The position numbers were made by a program, and so were the translations under genes. The notes under the pieces were generated by a model that ran no database searches, had not been told where the DNA came from, and saw nothing but the letters and a program-made list of their open reading frames with translations. Source: an uncultured Macellibacteroides sp. (GTDB lineage: Bacteria; Bacteroidota; Bacteroidia; Bacteroidales; Tannerellaceae). Taken from it: a DNA stretch of 64,000 nucleotides. The stretch spans positions 3,733,054 to 3,797,053 of the forward strand of contig NZ_OY762974.1 in assembly GCF_963667135.1 (NCBI RefSeq). The letters run 5' to 3'. This document shows, in pieces, positions 53,821 through 63,416 of this stretch (the first letter of the stretch is position 1; each line of letters begins with the position of its first letter).

Positions 53821-55370
53821 GTACGTTAACCTTAGGTATTGTAGTAATTATTTACATGTTTTTGGTAGCCTATTTAGGCTACTTAGGATATAAGGCAACA
53901 AAAAACGCCAGCGACTATTTACTTGGTGGCAGAAATGTAAATCCAATTATAATGGCCCTCTCCTATGGAGCCACTTTTATCTCGGCTTCAGCCATTGTCG
54001 GTTTTGGAGGTATTGCTGCTACTTTTGGGATGGGAATACAATGGTTATGCCTGTTAAACATGTTTATGGGTGTTGTAATAGCATTTATTGTATTTGGTAG
54101 AAGAACGCGAAAGATGGGTGCAGAACATAATGCCAAGACTTTTCCTCAATTGCTGGGAATGCATTATAAATCGAGAGCTATTCAAATCTTTATAGCTTCC
54201 ATCATCTTTATTGGGATGCCTCTTTATGCAGCAGTTGTAATGAAAGGTGGTGCTGTCTTTATTGAACAGATGTTTGATATAGATTTGCATGTTGCTCTTC
54301 TTGCATTTACGCTAATAGTGGCTGCTTATGTTATTTCCGGAGGAATCAAGGGCGTTCTTTATACAGATGCTTTGCAAGCTGTTATTATGTTTGTATGCAT
54401 GTTATTCTTGTTGTTCTGGTTTTATAAGATCATGGATCTAGGATTTATTGAAGCCAATCAACAATTATCTGATCTTGCACCACTTGTTCCGGAAAAATAC
54501 CAGGCTCTTGGTCACCAGGGATGGACACGCATGCCGGTTACCGGATCACCTCAATGGTATACATTGGTAACTTCTCTTATTTTAGGAGTAGGTATAGGTT
54601 GTCTGGCTCAGCCACAACTTGTAGTCCGATTTATGATGGTAGAGAGCAGTAAGCAAATTAACCGGGGTGTATTGATTGGATGTGTGTTTCTAATTGTAAC
54701 TGTTGGAGCCATCTATCACATTGGCGCTCTTTCCAACCTTTTCTTCTATAAGACACAAGGCGTTGTTGCTTCCGATGCAGTTAAAGATATTGATAAAATC
54801 ATTCCACTATTCATAAATAAGGCTATGCCGGAATGGTTTGGGGCACTTTTCATGCTTTGCATCTTATCTGCCAGCATGTCAACATTGAGTGCTCAGTTTC
54901 ATACAATGGGAGCTGCTTTTGGTGCTGATGTATTCACAAAACTAGGAAGACGCAAAAATGAAAACTCGACTATGGGAGTTCGAATCGGGGTGTTAATTTC
55001 TATCTTGTTGAGTTATATCATCTGTTACACATTAAGCGCAAGTATCATTGCAAGAGGTACCGCTCTTTTTATGGGTATATGTGCTGTTACCTTTCTTCCT
55101 GCCTATTTTTGTTCGCTATACTGGAAAAAAGTAACCAAGCAGGGTGCAATGGCTAGTTTGATGACCGGAGCTCTTGCAAGTGTATTCGCCATGCTTTTTC
55201 TACATAAAGCCGAGGCTGCACCAGTAGGATTATGCAAAGCTTTGTTTGGGAAAGAAGTTCTTATCGATACGTTTCCCTGGTTTGCAATAGATCCGATTTT
55301 GTTTGCGTTGCCACTTTCCGTTTTGGCAATTATAATTGTAAGTTTACTTACCCAGAATAAAGAACAGTAA
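53817..55370 (+). CDS. Sodium:solute symporter (SSS family)
   Basis: 517 residues with about 13 membrane helices, starting at a GTG that overlaps the small gene. SSS features: YLGYKATKNASDYLLGGRNVNPIIMALSYGATFISASAIVGFGG at the start, GVGIGCLAQPQLVVRFM and SASMSTLSAQFH. It couples Na+ entry to uptake of an organic substrate. Given paaK and the ACT protein, an aryl or amino acid derivative is the likely cargo (inference). A 26-bp perfect terminator hairpin closes the operon. Confidence 0.92.
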   Translation: MSTLTLGIVVIIYMFLVAYLGYLGYKATKNASDYLLGGRNVNPIIMALSYGATFISASAIVGFGGIAATFGMGIQWLCLLNMFMGVVIAFIVFGRRTRKMGAEHNAKTFPQLLGMHYKSRAIQIFIASIIFIGMPLYAAVVMKGGAVFIEQMFDIDLHVALLAFTLIVAAYVISGGIKGVLYTDALQAVIMFVCMLFLLFWFYKIMDLGFIEANQQLSDLAPLVPEKYQALGHQGWTRMPVTGSPQWYTLVTSLILGVGIGCLAQPQLVVRFMMVESSKQINRGVLIGCVFLIVTVGAIYHIGALSNLFFYKTQGVVASDAVKDIDKIIPLFINKAMPEWFGALFMLCILSASMSTLSAQFHTMGAAFGADVFTKLGRRKNENSTMGVRIGVLISILLSYIICYTLSASIIARGTALFMGICAVTFLPAYFCSLYWKKVTKQGAMASLMTGALASVFAMLFLHKAEAAPVGLCKALFGKEVLIDTFPWFAIDPILFALPLSVLAIIIVSLLTQNKEQ

Positions 55371-55374
55371 AGGA

Positions 55375-55430
55375 TAAGACAAAAAAAGGGGCTGTCTCAA
55401 GAAATTGAGACAGCCCCTTTTTTTGTCTTA
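55375..55430. terminator. Terminator after the symporter, 26-bp perfect stem
   Basis: Arms 55375-55400 and 55405-55430 are exact complements with a GAAA tetraloop and A7/T7 tracts, usable in both directions. Confidence 0.9.
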
Positions 55431-55492
55431 TAGTAAAACATCAATTAGAGTTAGAAACAAACCCATTCATTCTTTTCTGAGAACAAGTAATT

Positions 55493-56152
55493 CTATACTA
55501 ATTTATATATCGCAATAAAATGAGAAATACTACCGCCCAAAACAAAAAGATGCCAAACCGTATGCATATATTTGATTTTATCGAAAGAATAAACGATAGA
55601 GCCTAAAACATAAGATGCACCTCCGGCGATCAGCCAATAAAGGACATCCATCATTTGTTCACGTTCAAATATATCCATCATGGGCTTTAAAGCGATTAAT
55701 ACAACACTACCCATTGCTACATAGGATACTGTTTTTAATGGACTTTTCTCTTTCATCTTCCTAAAACTATAAATGATGCCCACTAAGGCAATGAGCCAAA
55801 CAACTGAAAAAATACTCCAGCCCCACCAGCCTTCATTTCTAAGTAATATTAAGGTAAACGGCGTATAAGTGCCTGCTATATGAATAAATATAGCACTATG
55901 GTCCCATTTCCGGAGATATTTTTTTCTTGATTCAACCTGCGAAGCATGGTACAACGTTGAAGTTACATAAGATAAAGTCATTCCTATACCATATACTAAA
56001 AAACCAAATATCACCCATGAATCGGCACTATGGATTCCTTTTACAAGCAAAAAAACTGTTGCAACGATGCCAAACAACATCCCTATACCATGAGTAATCG
56101 TATTGGCAATTTCTTCGTTGTATGATTGTTTTCTATGTCCCATTTTAATCAA
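55493..56152 (-). CDS. Hemolysin III/PAQR-family membrane protein
   Basis: 219 residues, seven predicted helices. Typical motifs: EEIANTITHGIGMLFG near the start, STLYHAS, DHSAIFIHIAGTYTPF and a late MHTVWHLFVLGGSISHF with the histidines that bind zinc in this family. Function in bacteria is uncertain; relatives affect membrane lipids. Start could be 56152 or the Met at 56146. A -7 box lies upstream. Confidence 0.88.
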   Translation of the reverse strand: MIKMGHRKQSYNEEIANTITHGIGMLFGIVATVFLLVKGIHSADSWVIFGFLVYGIGMTLSYVTSTLYHASQVESRKKYLRKWDHSAIFIHIAGTYTPFTLILLRNEGWWGWSIFSVVWLIALVGIIYSFRKMKEKSPLKTVSYVAMGSVVLIALKPMMDIFEREQMMDVLYWLIAGGASYVLGSIVYSFDKIKYMHTVWHLFVLGGSISHFIAIYKLV

Positions 56153-56216
56153 TATTTCAAATTTATATAAAAGATAAATCAGTCAATTATTTACTTATAA
56201 TTTTCATTTTAACCCT

Positions 56217-56224
56217 CAAAGGTA
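56217..56224 (-). promoter_or_regulatory. -7 box of the hemolysin III gene
   Basis: CAAAGGTA on the + strand reads TACCTTTG on the minus strand, 64 bases before the ATG. Confidence 0.6.
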
Positions 56225-56379
56225 AAAAGAATACTGTTAAATGCAAATCAGATATAGATTCAATATTCCATTAATAATAAACTTCTTAGTAGAATTCCAG
56301 AATTATTTTAAGGTAAACATTCCGGTTTTGTAAATAAAAATGCCGACATTTGTTTAGTTAAACTAAAAATGCAATCCAT

Positions 56380-56826
56380 ATGATACTTGATTCTTTATCA
56401 AACTCTTCCAGAATTGAAGCCCTTCATCCTCTATTTAAAAAAGCATTTGATTTTATAAAGGAAACTGATTTTTCTAAAATGGAAGATGGCAAGATCATTC
56501 TTGAAGAGAACAAACTTACTGTAACTGTCGCGAGTATATTTGGCAAAGCGAAAGAAGAAGCAAGTATTGAAACCCACAGTAGGTACATCGACATACAATT
56601 ACCCTTGCTGGGAGTCGAAAAGATTGGATGGAAAGCGGGCAGCGAACTTCAACAGGTATCTGTTCCTTATAACCATGAAAAAGACATTACTTTTTATGTT
56701 GACCGTCCTACTGCTTATACAAAGATCTATCCGGGACAGTTTGTGATTTATTTCCCGGAAGACGGCCATGCCCCTGGAATCGGACTCGGAGCAATAAGAA
56801 AGGTTATAGTTAAAGTTTTATTATAA
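56380..56826 (+). CDS. YhcH/YjgK/YiaL family protein
   Basis: 148 residues with the DUF386 cupin-like pattern: ETHSRYIDIQLPLLGVEKIGW, YFPEDGHAPGI (metal-binding His and Asp) and a terminal IRKVIVKVLL strand. E. coli relatives act on sialic acid or unusual sugars (YhcH/NanQ sialic acid anomerase) or affect biofilm. No sialic acid genes are nearby, so the sugar is unknown. Transcribed alone. Confidence 0.87.
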   Translation: MILDSLSNSSRIEALHPLFKKAFDFIKETDFSKMEDGKIILEENKLTVTVASIFGKAKEEASIETHSRYIDIQLPLLGVEKIGWKAGSELQQVSVPYNHEKDITFYVDRPTAYTKIYPGQFVIYFPEDGHAPGIGLGAIRKVIVKVLL

Positions 56827-56936
56827 AGTCAGTTGAATCATTCTTTTATTTATCTTCGGCAATTGTGTTTTAACATAGCACAAATCTTTGGTGCACTATT
56901 TGTTTTAGTATAGATAACTATTATATTTTCAAATAT

Positions 56937-58601
56937 ATGGAAAATCGTTTTTTAGGATTAATAGAGACAAGCATAAAAACGCATTGGGATTTGCCTGCAT
57001 TTTCTGATTATGATGGGCATACATACCATTATAAAGATGTTGCCCGCAGAATCGAAAAGTTTCACATCATTTTGGAACATGCGGGAATTAAAAAAGGAGA
57101 TAAGGTTGCTTTGGTAGGACGTAATTCTTCTAACTGGGCAATTTGTTTTTTTGGTATTCTTGCTTATGGAGCTGTTGCTGTTCCCATTTTACATGATTTT
57201 AAGCCGGATAATATTCACCACATAGTAAATCATTCCGGATCTAAAGCAGTACTGGCTGCAAGCAGTAACTGGGAAAACATGAATGACAGTAAAATGCCGG
57301 ATGTTAAGTTGTTTATGATGCTTGATAATTTTACAATTATCAAATCAAAAAACAAGGAAGCCTATACAGTTCGAGAACGAATCAATGAATATTTTGGTAA
57401 AAAATACCCCCGTTCTTTCACTTCTGTCGATGTTAAGTATCATATTGAGAAGCCTGAAGAACTTGCTGTATTAAGTTATACATCTGGAACAACAAGTTTT
57501 TCGAAGGGTGTAATGGTCCCCTACCGTAGCTTATGGAGCAACACGCAGTATGCATATGATAATATTCCGTTTATCCATGCAGGTGATAATTTTGTTTGTA
57601 TGCTTCCGATGGCTCACATGTACGGGCTTGCTTTTGAAATTTTGAATGGAATTAATAAAGGATGTCATATTCATTTCCTTACCCGGACTCCTTCTCCAAA
57701 AGTAATTGCAGAATCATTTACAAATATAAAGCCGACTTTAATCCTTGCTGTTCCGTTAATCATTGAAAAGATCATCAAGAGCAAAGTCTTTCCGGAGTTG
57801 GAAAAACCGCTCACACGTTTCTTATTAAAAGTTCCTTTTATAGAAAAGAAAGTCCTCGAAATGGTATCAACCAAACTTACGGCTTCGTTTGGAGGTAATT
57901 TCAAGGAAATTTGTATTGGAGGTGCTGGGTTAAACCGTGACGTTGAAAACTTTCTGAAGTCAATTAATTTCCCTTACACTGTTGGTTACGGTATGACAGA
58001 ATGTGGTCCTTTGATTGCTTATGCACAATGGGATACATTTAAAATTGGCTCTTGTGGCCGCATTGTAGACAGAATGGAGGCTCGTATCGATTCTGAAGAT
58101 CCTGTAAATATTGTTGGAGAAATTCTTGTTCGTGGAGCAAATGTAATGTTAGGCTACTATAAAAATCCTGAAGCAACAAACGCTGCATTTACAAAAGACG
58201 GTTGGTTACGTACCGGCGATTTGGGTACTATTGACGAAGACGGATTCCTGTATATAAGAGGACGTTGCAAAACAATGATATTAGGTGCATCCGGTCAGAA
58301 TATTTATCCTGAAGAGATAGAAGATCAACTCAACAACATGGCTTATGTGGCCGAATCATTGATTATTTCACAGAATAAAAAGCTTGTTGCTCTGATTTAC
58401 CCTGACTGGGAACAAATAGACAAAGCAAATATTGATCATAATAATATAGAAAATCTGATGCAGGAGAATATTCGCGAACTTAACGAATTACTACCTTCTT
58501 TTAGTAAAATATCGGGAGTTAAACTATATCAGGAAGAGTTTGAAAAGACACCCAAAAGGAGTATTAAGCGATACTTGTACCAGCCGGCAGAAAACGATTA
58601 A
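56937..58601 (+). CDS. AMP-dependent long-chain acyl-CoA synthetase
   Basis: 554 residues. AMP-binding signature YTSGTTSFSKGV, the A5 motif VGYGMTECGPL, A7 WLRTGDLG and A10 lysine region KTPKRSIKRYL. Cytosolic or membrane-associated activation of fatty or similar acids with ATP and CoA. Shorter than E. coli FadD and typical of Bacteroidales, which do not carry out beta-oxidation; use of host or recycled fatty acids for phospholipids is likely but inferred. Confidence 0.9.
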   Translation: MENRFLGLIETSIKTHWDLPAFSDYDGHTYHYKDVARRIEKFHIILEHAGIKKGDKVALVGRNSSNWAICFFGILAYGAVAVPILHDFKPDNIHHIVNHSGSKAVLAASSNWENMNDSKMPDVKLFMMLDNFTIIKSKNKEAYTVRERINEYFGKKYPRSFTSVDVKYHIEKPEELAVLSYTSGTTSFSKGVMVPYRSLWSNTQYAYDNIPFIHAGDNFVCMLPMAHMYGLAFEILNGINKGCHIHFLTRTPSPKVIAESFTNIKPTLILAVPLIIEKIIKSKVFPELEKPLTRFLLKVPFIEKKVLEMVSTKLTASFGGNFKEICIGGAGLNRDVENFLKSINFPYTVGYGMTECGPLIAYAQWDTFKIGSCGRIVDRMEARIDSEDPVNIVGEILVRGANVMLGYYKNPEATNAAFTKDGWLRTGDLGTIDEDGFLYIRGRCKTMILGASGQNIYPEEIEDQLNNMAYVAESLIISQNKKLVALIYPDWEQIDKANIDHNNIENLMQENIRELNELLPSFSKISGVKLYQEEFEKTPKRSIKRYLYQPAEND

Positions 58602-58623
58602 CATATTCATTTATATTAAAAGG

Positions 58624-58651
58624 CAAGGGCGCTCCAAATGGGGCGCCCTTG
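58624..58651. terminator. Terminator-like hairpin between acyl-CoA synthetase and OMP genes
   Basis: CAAGGGCGC and GCGCCCTTG form a GC-rich stem; the flanking T run is weak (TTATT) on the plus strand. Confidence 0.6.
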
Positions 58652-58678
58652 TTATTGGGTAAAATAGATATAAAACGC

Positions 58679-59146
58679 TTAAAAGTTATAGGCAATACGT
58701 ACGGCAGCCAATGCCTGGTCGAAATCTTTGATCAGATTATACTTCATCTCAAGTCCTACGGTAAGTTCTCTTGAAGCATACACTTCGCCGCCCAAACCGA
58801 TATTAAGTCCAAGACGGCTAACAGTATCATAACCGTTAACCCAATCAAAGAATGATAAGTTAACACCGCCTAATGGATAAAATCCAAAGGAAGGATCCAA
58901 TTTAACTAAATAATGCGCATTGAAGTCAAGTGCCCAGGCACTCATTCCTCCATGCTTCATAAAGTGAGTTAAAGAGGGCGCGATGCGAACATCATCAGAC
59001 ACATTGTAGCGATAATCAATTCCCACTGTAGTATTCTCAGAATCGAGTGCATATCCCACACTTAAGCCTACAGAAGAAGCTCCTTGCTGTGCATACAATC
59101 CCAGTGTCATAACCGCAAACAGAAATACTAAAACTACTCTTTTCAT
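58679..59146 (-). CDS. Small outer-membrane beta-barrel protein
   Basis: 155 residues from the ATG at 59146 (MKRVVLVFLFAVMTLGLYAQQ, signal peptide); a TTG start 9 codons up is unlikely. The mature part is alternating strands (SVGLSVGYALDS, VGIDYRYNVSDDVRIAPSL, AVRIAYNF at the C-terminus), like 8-stranded OmpW/OmpX-type barrels. Function unknown. Lies 53 bases after the C69 dipeptidase and is probably co-transcribed. Confidence 0.82.
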   Translation of the reverse strand: MKRVVLVFLFAVMTLGLYAQQGASSVGLSVGYALDSENTTVGIDYRYNVSDDVRIAPSLTHFMKHGGMSAWALDFNAHYLVKLDPSFGFYPLGGVNLSFFDWVNGYDTVSRLGLNIGLGGEVYASRELTVGLEMKYNLIKDFDQALAAVRIAYNF

Positions 59147-59199
59147 ACTCTTTTTTTTAAAAGTTTTACCCAATAATTACTAATACTAAATCTATAACC

Positions 59200-60840
59200 T
59201 TATTTTACTTTCAATCGTTCGCCAGCACTGTTAACTATGCTGCGATAATATGTTTCATCATAACCAGGAAAATTTGGAGAAGCAGACAAGCCATAACCAT
59301 TTTGTTTAAATTGTCCGTTCTCTTCTTTTTTTACATTACCGTCCATATACTTTACCATAAGGTATTCGCCCAGGTTTTTCCAACGGGCAGTACTACGATT
59401 AGCTTCACTCGAACTGTACCAGGTAAGGAACTTAACAGCCTCTGCCGGATTTTTTGCATACATGTCTGCAGCAGCCTTATCAATGGCAGGTTGCATTGCT
59501 TCGAATCCAAGTTCCAGATCTTTTTGTACAGGCTTAATATCTTCAATCATGAAACTATACTTGCTGTATGCCATATTAGCAACCCAGTTGTGAACCCAGA
59601 AAGCGGAAGTCCATGAAAAAGTCATCATATCCCCATTACCTACACGGAAACATTCCGGAGATTCTGTAATAGAACAATACATTGGCGTAAATACAGCTGT
59701 AGCAGCATCATCTACACCAAACCACAACACGCCACCAATGGCGTCAGGCAACCAGTTACGAAGCTGAGCACACAACACGAAGCCAGTCTGCTGGGTAGCA
59801 ATAGCCCGTTCGTTAACATACTCCTGACCATCCACCTTGAATGTCATTGGTCTCCATCTATATGGCAACTTAAATGCCCCCATACCAGCGTCATTCATCA
59901 TACAGAATTCAGTTCCTTCGAAATGATCGCGCATTCCATTCTTTACATCTTGCAATGTAAGTTTTCTATCAGCTTTTACATACAAAGGCATAGGTTTGTT
60001 TGATTCTCCTTTAAGAAAGGGAATAAATGCATCCAAAGTTTTGTCGAACTTACGCATAAATGACCAAACGCGCGCTTCGCAACCTCTTAAAGCACTAAAA
60101 TCGTAGGGACAATATGCATTAGCAAAACTAAAATCTTTATCTTTTCCTTTATAATAGCCTTTCTCTTTTGCGAAAGAAACAACATCTGGCGAATACATAC
60201 AATTTTCTTTATCTTCGAAAGGAATTTGTTGTATACGTGACTGGTTGGCATGCGCTGAAATACAATCGTCAGGAATACGAATGGCAGCCCAAACTGCACC
60301 CTTATTACCAACTCCTTTACCAATCATCTCCATAATCCAGACTTCATTCTTATCTGCAATAGAAAAAGATTCGCCGCTGCTGTAATAACCATACTCTTTT
60401 ACGAAACCTGTCATTATTTTGATTGCTTCCCGGGCAGATTTAGCGCGTTGTAAGGTTACATAAATCAAGCTTCCATAGTCCATTACGCCTGTAGAATCCT
60501 CAAGTTCGGGACGACCTCCAAATGTACTTTCAGTAATAACAACCTGATGTTCGTTCATATTACCTACAACCGAATAGGTTTGTTCTACCTGAGGTATTTT
60601 ACCCAAAGGCTTATTCGTATCCCACTCCCGTATTTCAAGCATAGAACCCTTAGGCCACGTAGCTGCAGGCCAGTGGTAAAGCTCTCCATACAAGCTATGC
60701 GAATCAGCAGCATAGGTTACCATCACCGAGCCATCTGCCGAGGCTCCTTTTCCCACAAGAAAACTGGTGCAAGCTGTAGCCCTGGCACCAGTTAAAAGAG
60801 CTGCACATGCAGCCATTACCATCAATTTATTCTTCATCAT
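59200..60840 (-). CDS. pepD: C69-family dipeptidase
   Basis: 546 residues. Signal peptide followed directly by the Ntn-type nucleophile: ATA-CTSFLVGKG, with C24 exposed on cleavage. Family motifs include VVGNMNEHQVVITESTFGG, FSIADKNEVWIMEMIG and the C-terminal PNFPGYDETYYRS. Hydrolyses dipeptides, probably in the periplasm, in a proteolytic amino-acid-using anaerobe. A -7 box lies 40 bases upstream. Gene symbol is family-level. Confidence 0.92.
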   Translation of the reverse strand: MMKNKLMVMAACAALLTGARATACTSFLVGKGASADGSVMVTYAADSHSLYGELYHWPAATWPKGSMLEIREWDTNKPLGKIPQVEQTYSVVGNMNEHQVVITESTFGGRPELEDSTGVMDYGSLIYVTLQRAKSAREAIKIMTGFVKEYGYYSSGESFSIADKNEVWIMEMIGKGVGNKGAVWAAIRIPDDCISAHANQSRIQQIPFEDKENCMYSPDVVSFAKEKGYYKGKDKDFSFANAYCPYDFSALRGCEARVWSFMRKFDKTLDAFIPFLKGESNKPMPLYVKADRKLTLQDVKNGMRDHFEGTEFCMMNDAGMGAFKLPYRWRPMTFKVDGQEYVNERAIATQQTGFVLCAQLRNWLPDAIGGVLWFGVDDAATAVFTPMYCSITESPECFRVGNGDMMTFSWTSAFWVHNWVANMAYSKYSFMIEDIKPVQKDLELGFEAMQPAIDKAAADMYAKNPAEAVKFLTWYSSSEANRSTARWKNLGEYLMVKYMDGNVKKEENGQFKQNGYGLSASPNFPGYDETYYRSIVNSAGERLKVK

Positions 60841-60879
60841 TATTTATTAAATAAAAAACAATATGTACGTTTTCGCGTA

Positions 60880-60887
60880 CAAAGATA
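60880..60887 (-). promoter_or_regulatory. -7 box of the C69 dipeptidase gene
   Basis: CAAAGATA on the + strand reads TATCTTTG on the minus strand, 40 bases before the ATG; the palindrome GTACGTTTTCGCGTAC (60866-60881) overlaps it on the downstream side. Confidence 0.6.
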
Positions 60888-60923
60888 ACCTATTTATATA
60901 TTTTCTATATAGTCCACAAATTA

Positions 60924-61760
60924 TTATAATTCATACAATAACCGAATTTCTTCGGCCCAGCAAGTTTCATCCGGCGTTTCCAAAATCATAGGTATGTCAT
61001 CAAAACGAGGATCATTCATCAACATTGTAAAAGTAGTCATACCCATTAACCCCTTACCAATACTGTCGTGACGATCTACACGTGACGATAAATCCTTCTT
61101 GGAATCATTTATATGCATACCTTTCAGGTAAGAGAATCCTACAATTTCATCGAACTTGCTAAAAGTTTCGGTAAAACCTTCTGTCGTTTTAATATCGTAT
61201 CCTGCAGCCAGTGTATGAGCCGTATCAATACACACACCCACTCTCGATTTATCTTCGACTCTATCAATAATAAAAGCTAGTTGTTCAAATGTATGTCCAA
61301 GATTGGTTCCCTGACCAGCCGTATTCTCTATAACAGCACAAACGCCAGCTGTCTGATCAAGCGTAATATTGATAGATTCGGCAATACGTGCAAGACACTC
61401 TTCTGTTGTAAGCAGGCTCAAATGACTTCCGGGATGAAAATTAAGCCGGTCAAGTCCCAGCTTTTCGCAACGTTGCATTTCATCCAGGAATGCTTCACGC
61501 GACTTAACCAAACCTTCGGTTTCAGGATGTCCCAAATTAATAAGATAACTATCATGCGGCAGAATATGAGCAGGAAGATAACCAAATTCGGCACAACGCT
61601 CTTTAAAAAGAGCGATGCTGGTATCGGTTAACGGAGCTGCTTTCCACTGACGTTGATTTTTTGTAAACAGGGCAAACGCTTTAGCCCCTATCTCGTGTGC
61701 ATTCAAAGGTGCATTTTCTACCCCACCCGATGCACTAACATGTGCGCCTATAAACTTCAT
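60924..61760 (-). CDS. nfo: Endonuclease IV
   Basis: 278 residues, TIM-barrel AP endonuclease. Opens [16 protein letters not shown]; metal ligands appear in [39 protein letters not shown] and ILETPDE. It cuts DNA at abasic sites during base-excision repair. Start is 3 bases after the SIMPL gene stop, so they form an operon. Confidence 0.96.
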   Translation of the reverse strand: MKFIGAHVSASGGVENAPLNAHEIGAKAFALFTKNQRQWKAAPLTDTSIALFKERCAEFGYLPAHILPHDSYLINLGHPETEGLVKSREAFLDEMQRCEKLGLDRLNFHPGSHLSLLTTEECLARIAESINITLDQTAGVCAVIENTAGQGTNLGHTFEQLAFIIDRVEDKSRVGVCIDTAHTLAAGYDIKTTEGFTETFSKFDEIVGFSYLKGMHINDSKKDLSSRVDRHDSIGKGLMGMTTFTMLMNDPRFDDIPMILETPDETCWAEEIRLLYEL

Positions 61761-61763
61761 TTT

Positions 61764-62477
61764 CTAGTCTTTTAAATAATAATCTACTGTTGTAACAACG
61801 CGTACACTCTTAATATAGGGAGTATTTGCGTCTCTGTCTGATATAGAAAACTGTCCTTGATTTGCCGTACGAATCTTGCCGAGCTTACTGTCAGAATCCG
61901 CAGCAAACTTTTCTGCAGAAGCTCGGGCATTTTTGGTCGCCTCTTCAATCATTTTAGGTTTGATATCATTTAGTTTAGTAAACAAATACAGTGTACTAAA
62001 ACGATAATCTCCTCCTGAAATAGCAATACCCTGCTTAAGCAAATCACTTTGTCTTGTCATAAGTTCGCGAACAAGGTCTACTTTATTAGAGGAAACAGTA
62101 AGAACACAAGTAACATTGTACCGATAAGCAACTTTTTCATTGGTATAACGTTCGGCCTTCACATCAATAATTTCTGGCGCAGCCACCGAAATTTCAGACG
62201 TATCAATGCCATTACTCTTCAAAAAATTGCCAATAACCTTCGTTTGGTTCTCCATATTAACGTATAATACGGGTAAATCATCGCCAATATCCTTAAACAT
62301 CAGCGGCCAAATTACACGATCGGCTTTTACTTCCATTTCGGCCAGACCTTTTACTGAAACCACTCGGTCTTTATCTTTAAAATTATCAACAGCCGATTTA
62401 AGACACAACCCAAGCAAAACTAAACCAATGGCAACCAACAAACCGGCGATAGCCATACCTTGCGACTTTCCTTCCAT
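61764..62477 (-). CDS. SIMPL (DUF541) domain protein
   Basis: 237 residues. One N-terminal membrane helix (about 8-28), then the SIMPL domain with VVSVKGLAEMEVKADRVIWPL and a C-terminal VRVVTTVDYYLKD. Periplasmic or surface-exposed oligomeric proteins of stress and envelope biology; no enzyme activity known. Upstream of nfo with a 3-base gap; a functional link is not evident. Confidence 0.88.
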   Translation of the reverse strand: MEGKSQGMAIAGLLVAIGLVLLGLCLKSAVDNFKDKDRVVSVKGLAEMEVKADRVIWPLMFKDIGDDLPVLYVNMENQTKVIGNFLKSNGIDTSEISVAAPEIIDVKAERYTNEKVAYRYNVTCVLTVSSNKVDLVRELMTRQSDLLKQGIAISGGDYRFSTLYLFTKLNDIKPKMIEEATKNARASAEKFAADSDSKLGKIRTANQGQFSISDRDANTPYIKSVRVVTTVDYYLKD

Positions 62478-62631
62478 ATTAAATCGAATTTAAATAAGTA
62501 TTTGAAAGATAACGAATCTATTCGTATCCAACACTAAAACAAGTCTGTAAAAAGAAAGTTTTTATATTCAGTAAAATAAGCAATACATACTACAAGTGTC
62601 TACAAAGTAAATAAAACATTGGCAAGTAAAC

Positions 62632-62665
62632 AAAAAAAAGCTGCACTATTTACCAGTGCAGCTTT
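62632..62665 (-). terminator. Terminator after the arginine decarboxylase gene
   Basis: AAAGCTGCACT pairs with AGTGCAGCTTT; read on the minus strand the stem is followed by eight T. Confidence 0.85.
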
Positions 62666-62695
62666 ATCTTGTGTAATATAAAAAGCAAAGAAAGA

Positions 62696-63235
62696 TTAAT
62701 CTTTAATCGCTGGTTGAAGGAAATCAACAAAGCAAAGAGCAGCTAAAGCTGTACCATATCTTTTTTCGATGGTAATTCCTTCTGTTATAAAGTTCAATTC
62801 ACCTAAATAATACTTACCGTATGTTTTCTGGTGCAGATCATTAATAACACGAATCAAACGAGATTCCAATTCTTCAATGCGATAGCGGCCACTTACTTCA
62901 CAAACTAAAGCACCTAACTTCTCATCAAAGTTTTCATCTTTGTACATCCAGGCATAAACAACACCTGCAGAAACAAACTCATCCTGATATCCGTGAGATA
63001 CAGCCATGATGGTTTTCATTTCCGAACCAAATGGAGGAAGATCTATTTCATCCATGGTAACCAAATGAGCGGTAGCAGGAATAACAGACGAATACGTCAT
63101 GATATTAAAGTCTGAAATACCGGCATCGTAAAGAGCCATGTGGTATGAACCTGCATGCTTCTCAAGATCAGACTCCCCACTTCCCTTTGTAATAAAAAAG
63201 GTGTTTGGAATTAAATTACCAACTTTCTTTACCAT
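62696..63235 (-). CDS. pdaD: Pyruvoyl-dependent arginine decarboxylase
   Basis: 179 residues. Self-cleavage site in IMTYSSVIPATA (S49-S50), which yields the beta chain and the pyruvoyl-bearing alpha chain; other family signs are FFITKGSGES at the N-terminus and MAVSHGYQDEFVSAGVVYAW. It converts arginine to agmatine, for polyamine synthesis or acid resistance, without PLP. Found mostly in archaea and Chlamydia as well as Bacteroidales. No agmatinase, agmatine deiminase or arginine antiporter gene lies nearby. Own promoter (63278-63285) and terminator. Confidence 0.93.
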   Translation of the reverse strand: MVKKVGNLIPNTFFITKGSGESDLEKHAGSYHMALYDAGISDFNIMTYSSVIPATAHLVTMDEIDLPPFGSEMKTIMAVSHGYQDEFVSAGVVYAWMYKDENFDEKLGALVCEVSGRYRIEELESRLIRVINDLHQKTYGKYYLGELNFITEGITIEKRYGTALAALCFVDFLQPAIKD

Positions 63236-63277
63236 TTACAAAAACTTTTTTACTTATTAATATATGCTATGAGCTTG

Positions 63278-63285
63278 CAAAAATA
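63278..63285 (-). promoter_or_regulatory. -7 box of pdaD
   Basis: CAAAAATA on the + strand reads TATTTTTG on the minus strand, 43 bases before the ATG. Confidence 0.55.
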
Positions 63286-63416
63286 GGAACTTCTTTCCGA
63301 TAAAACGCATAGTAAACATAAAAAAACGTCTATTCAACAATTATTTCATTATAAATCTTACAAAAACTAATCTAAATAGGATACAAAAAAAGCAATTACA
63401 CCTTAAATCAATATAC

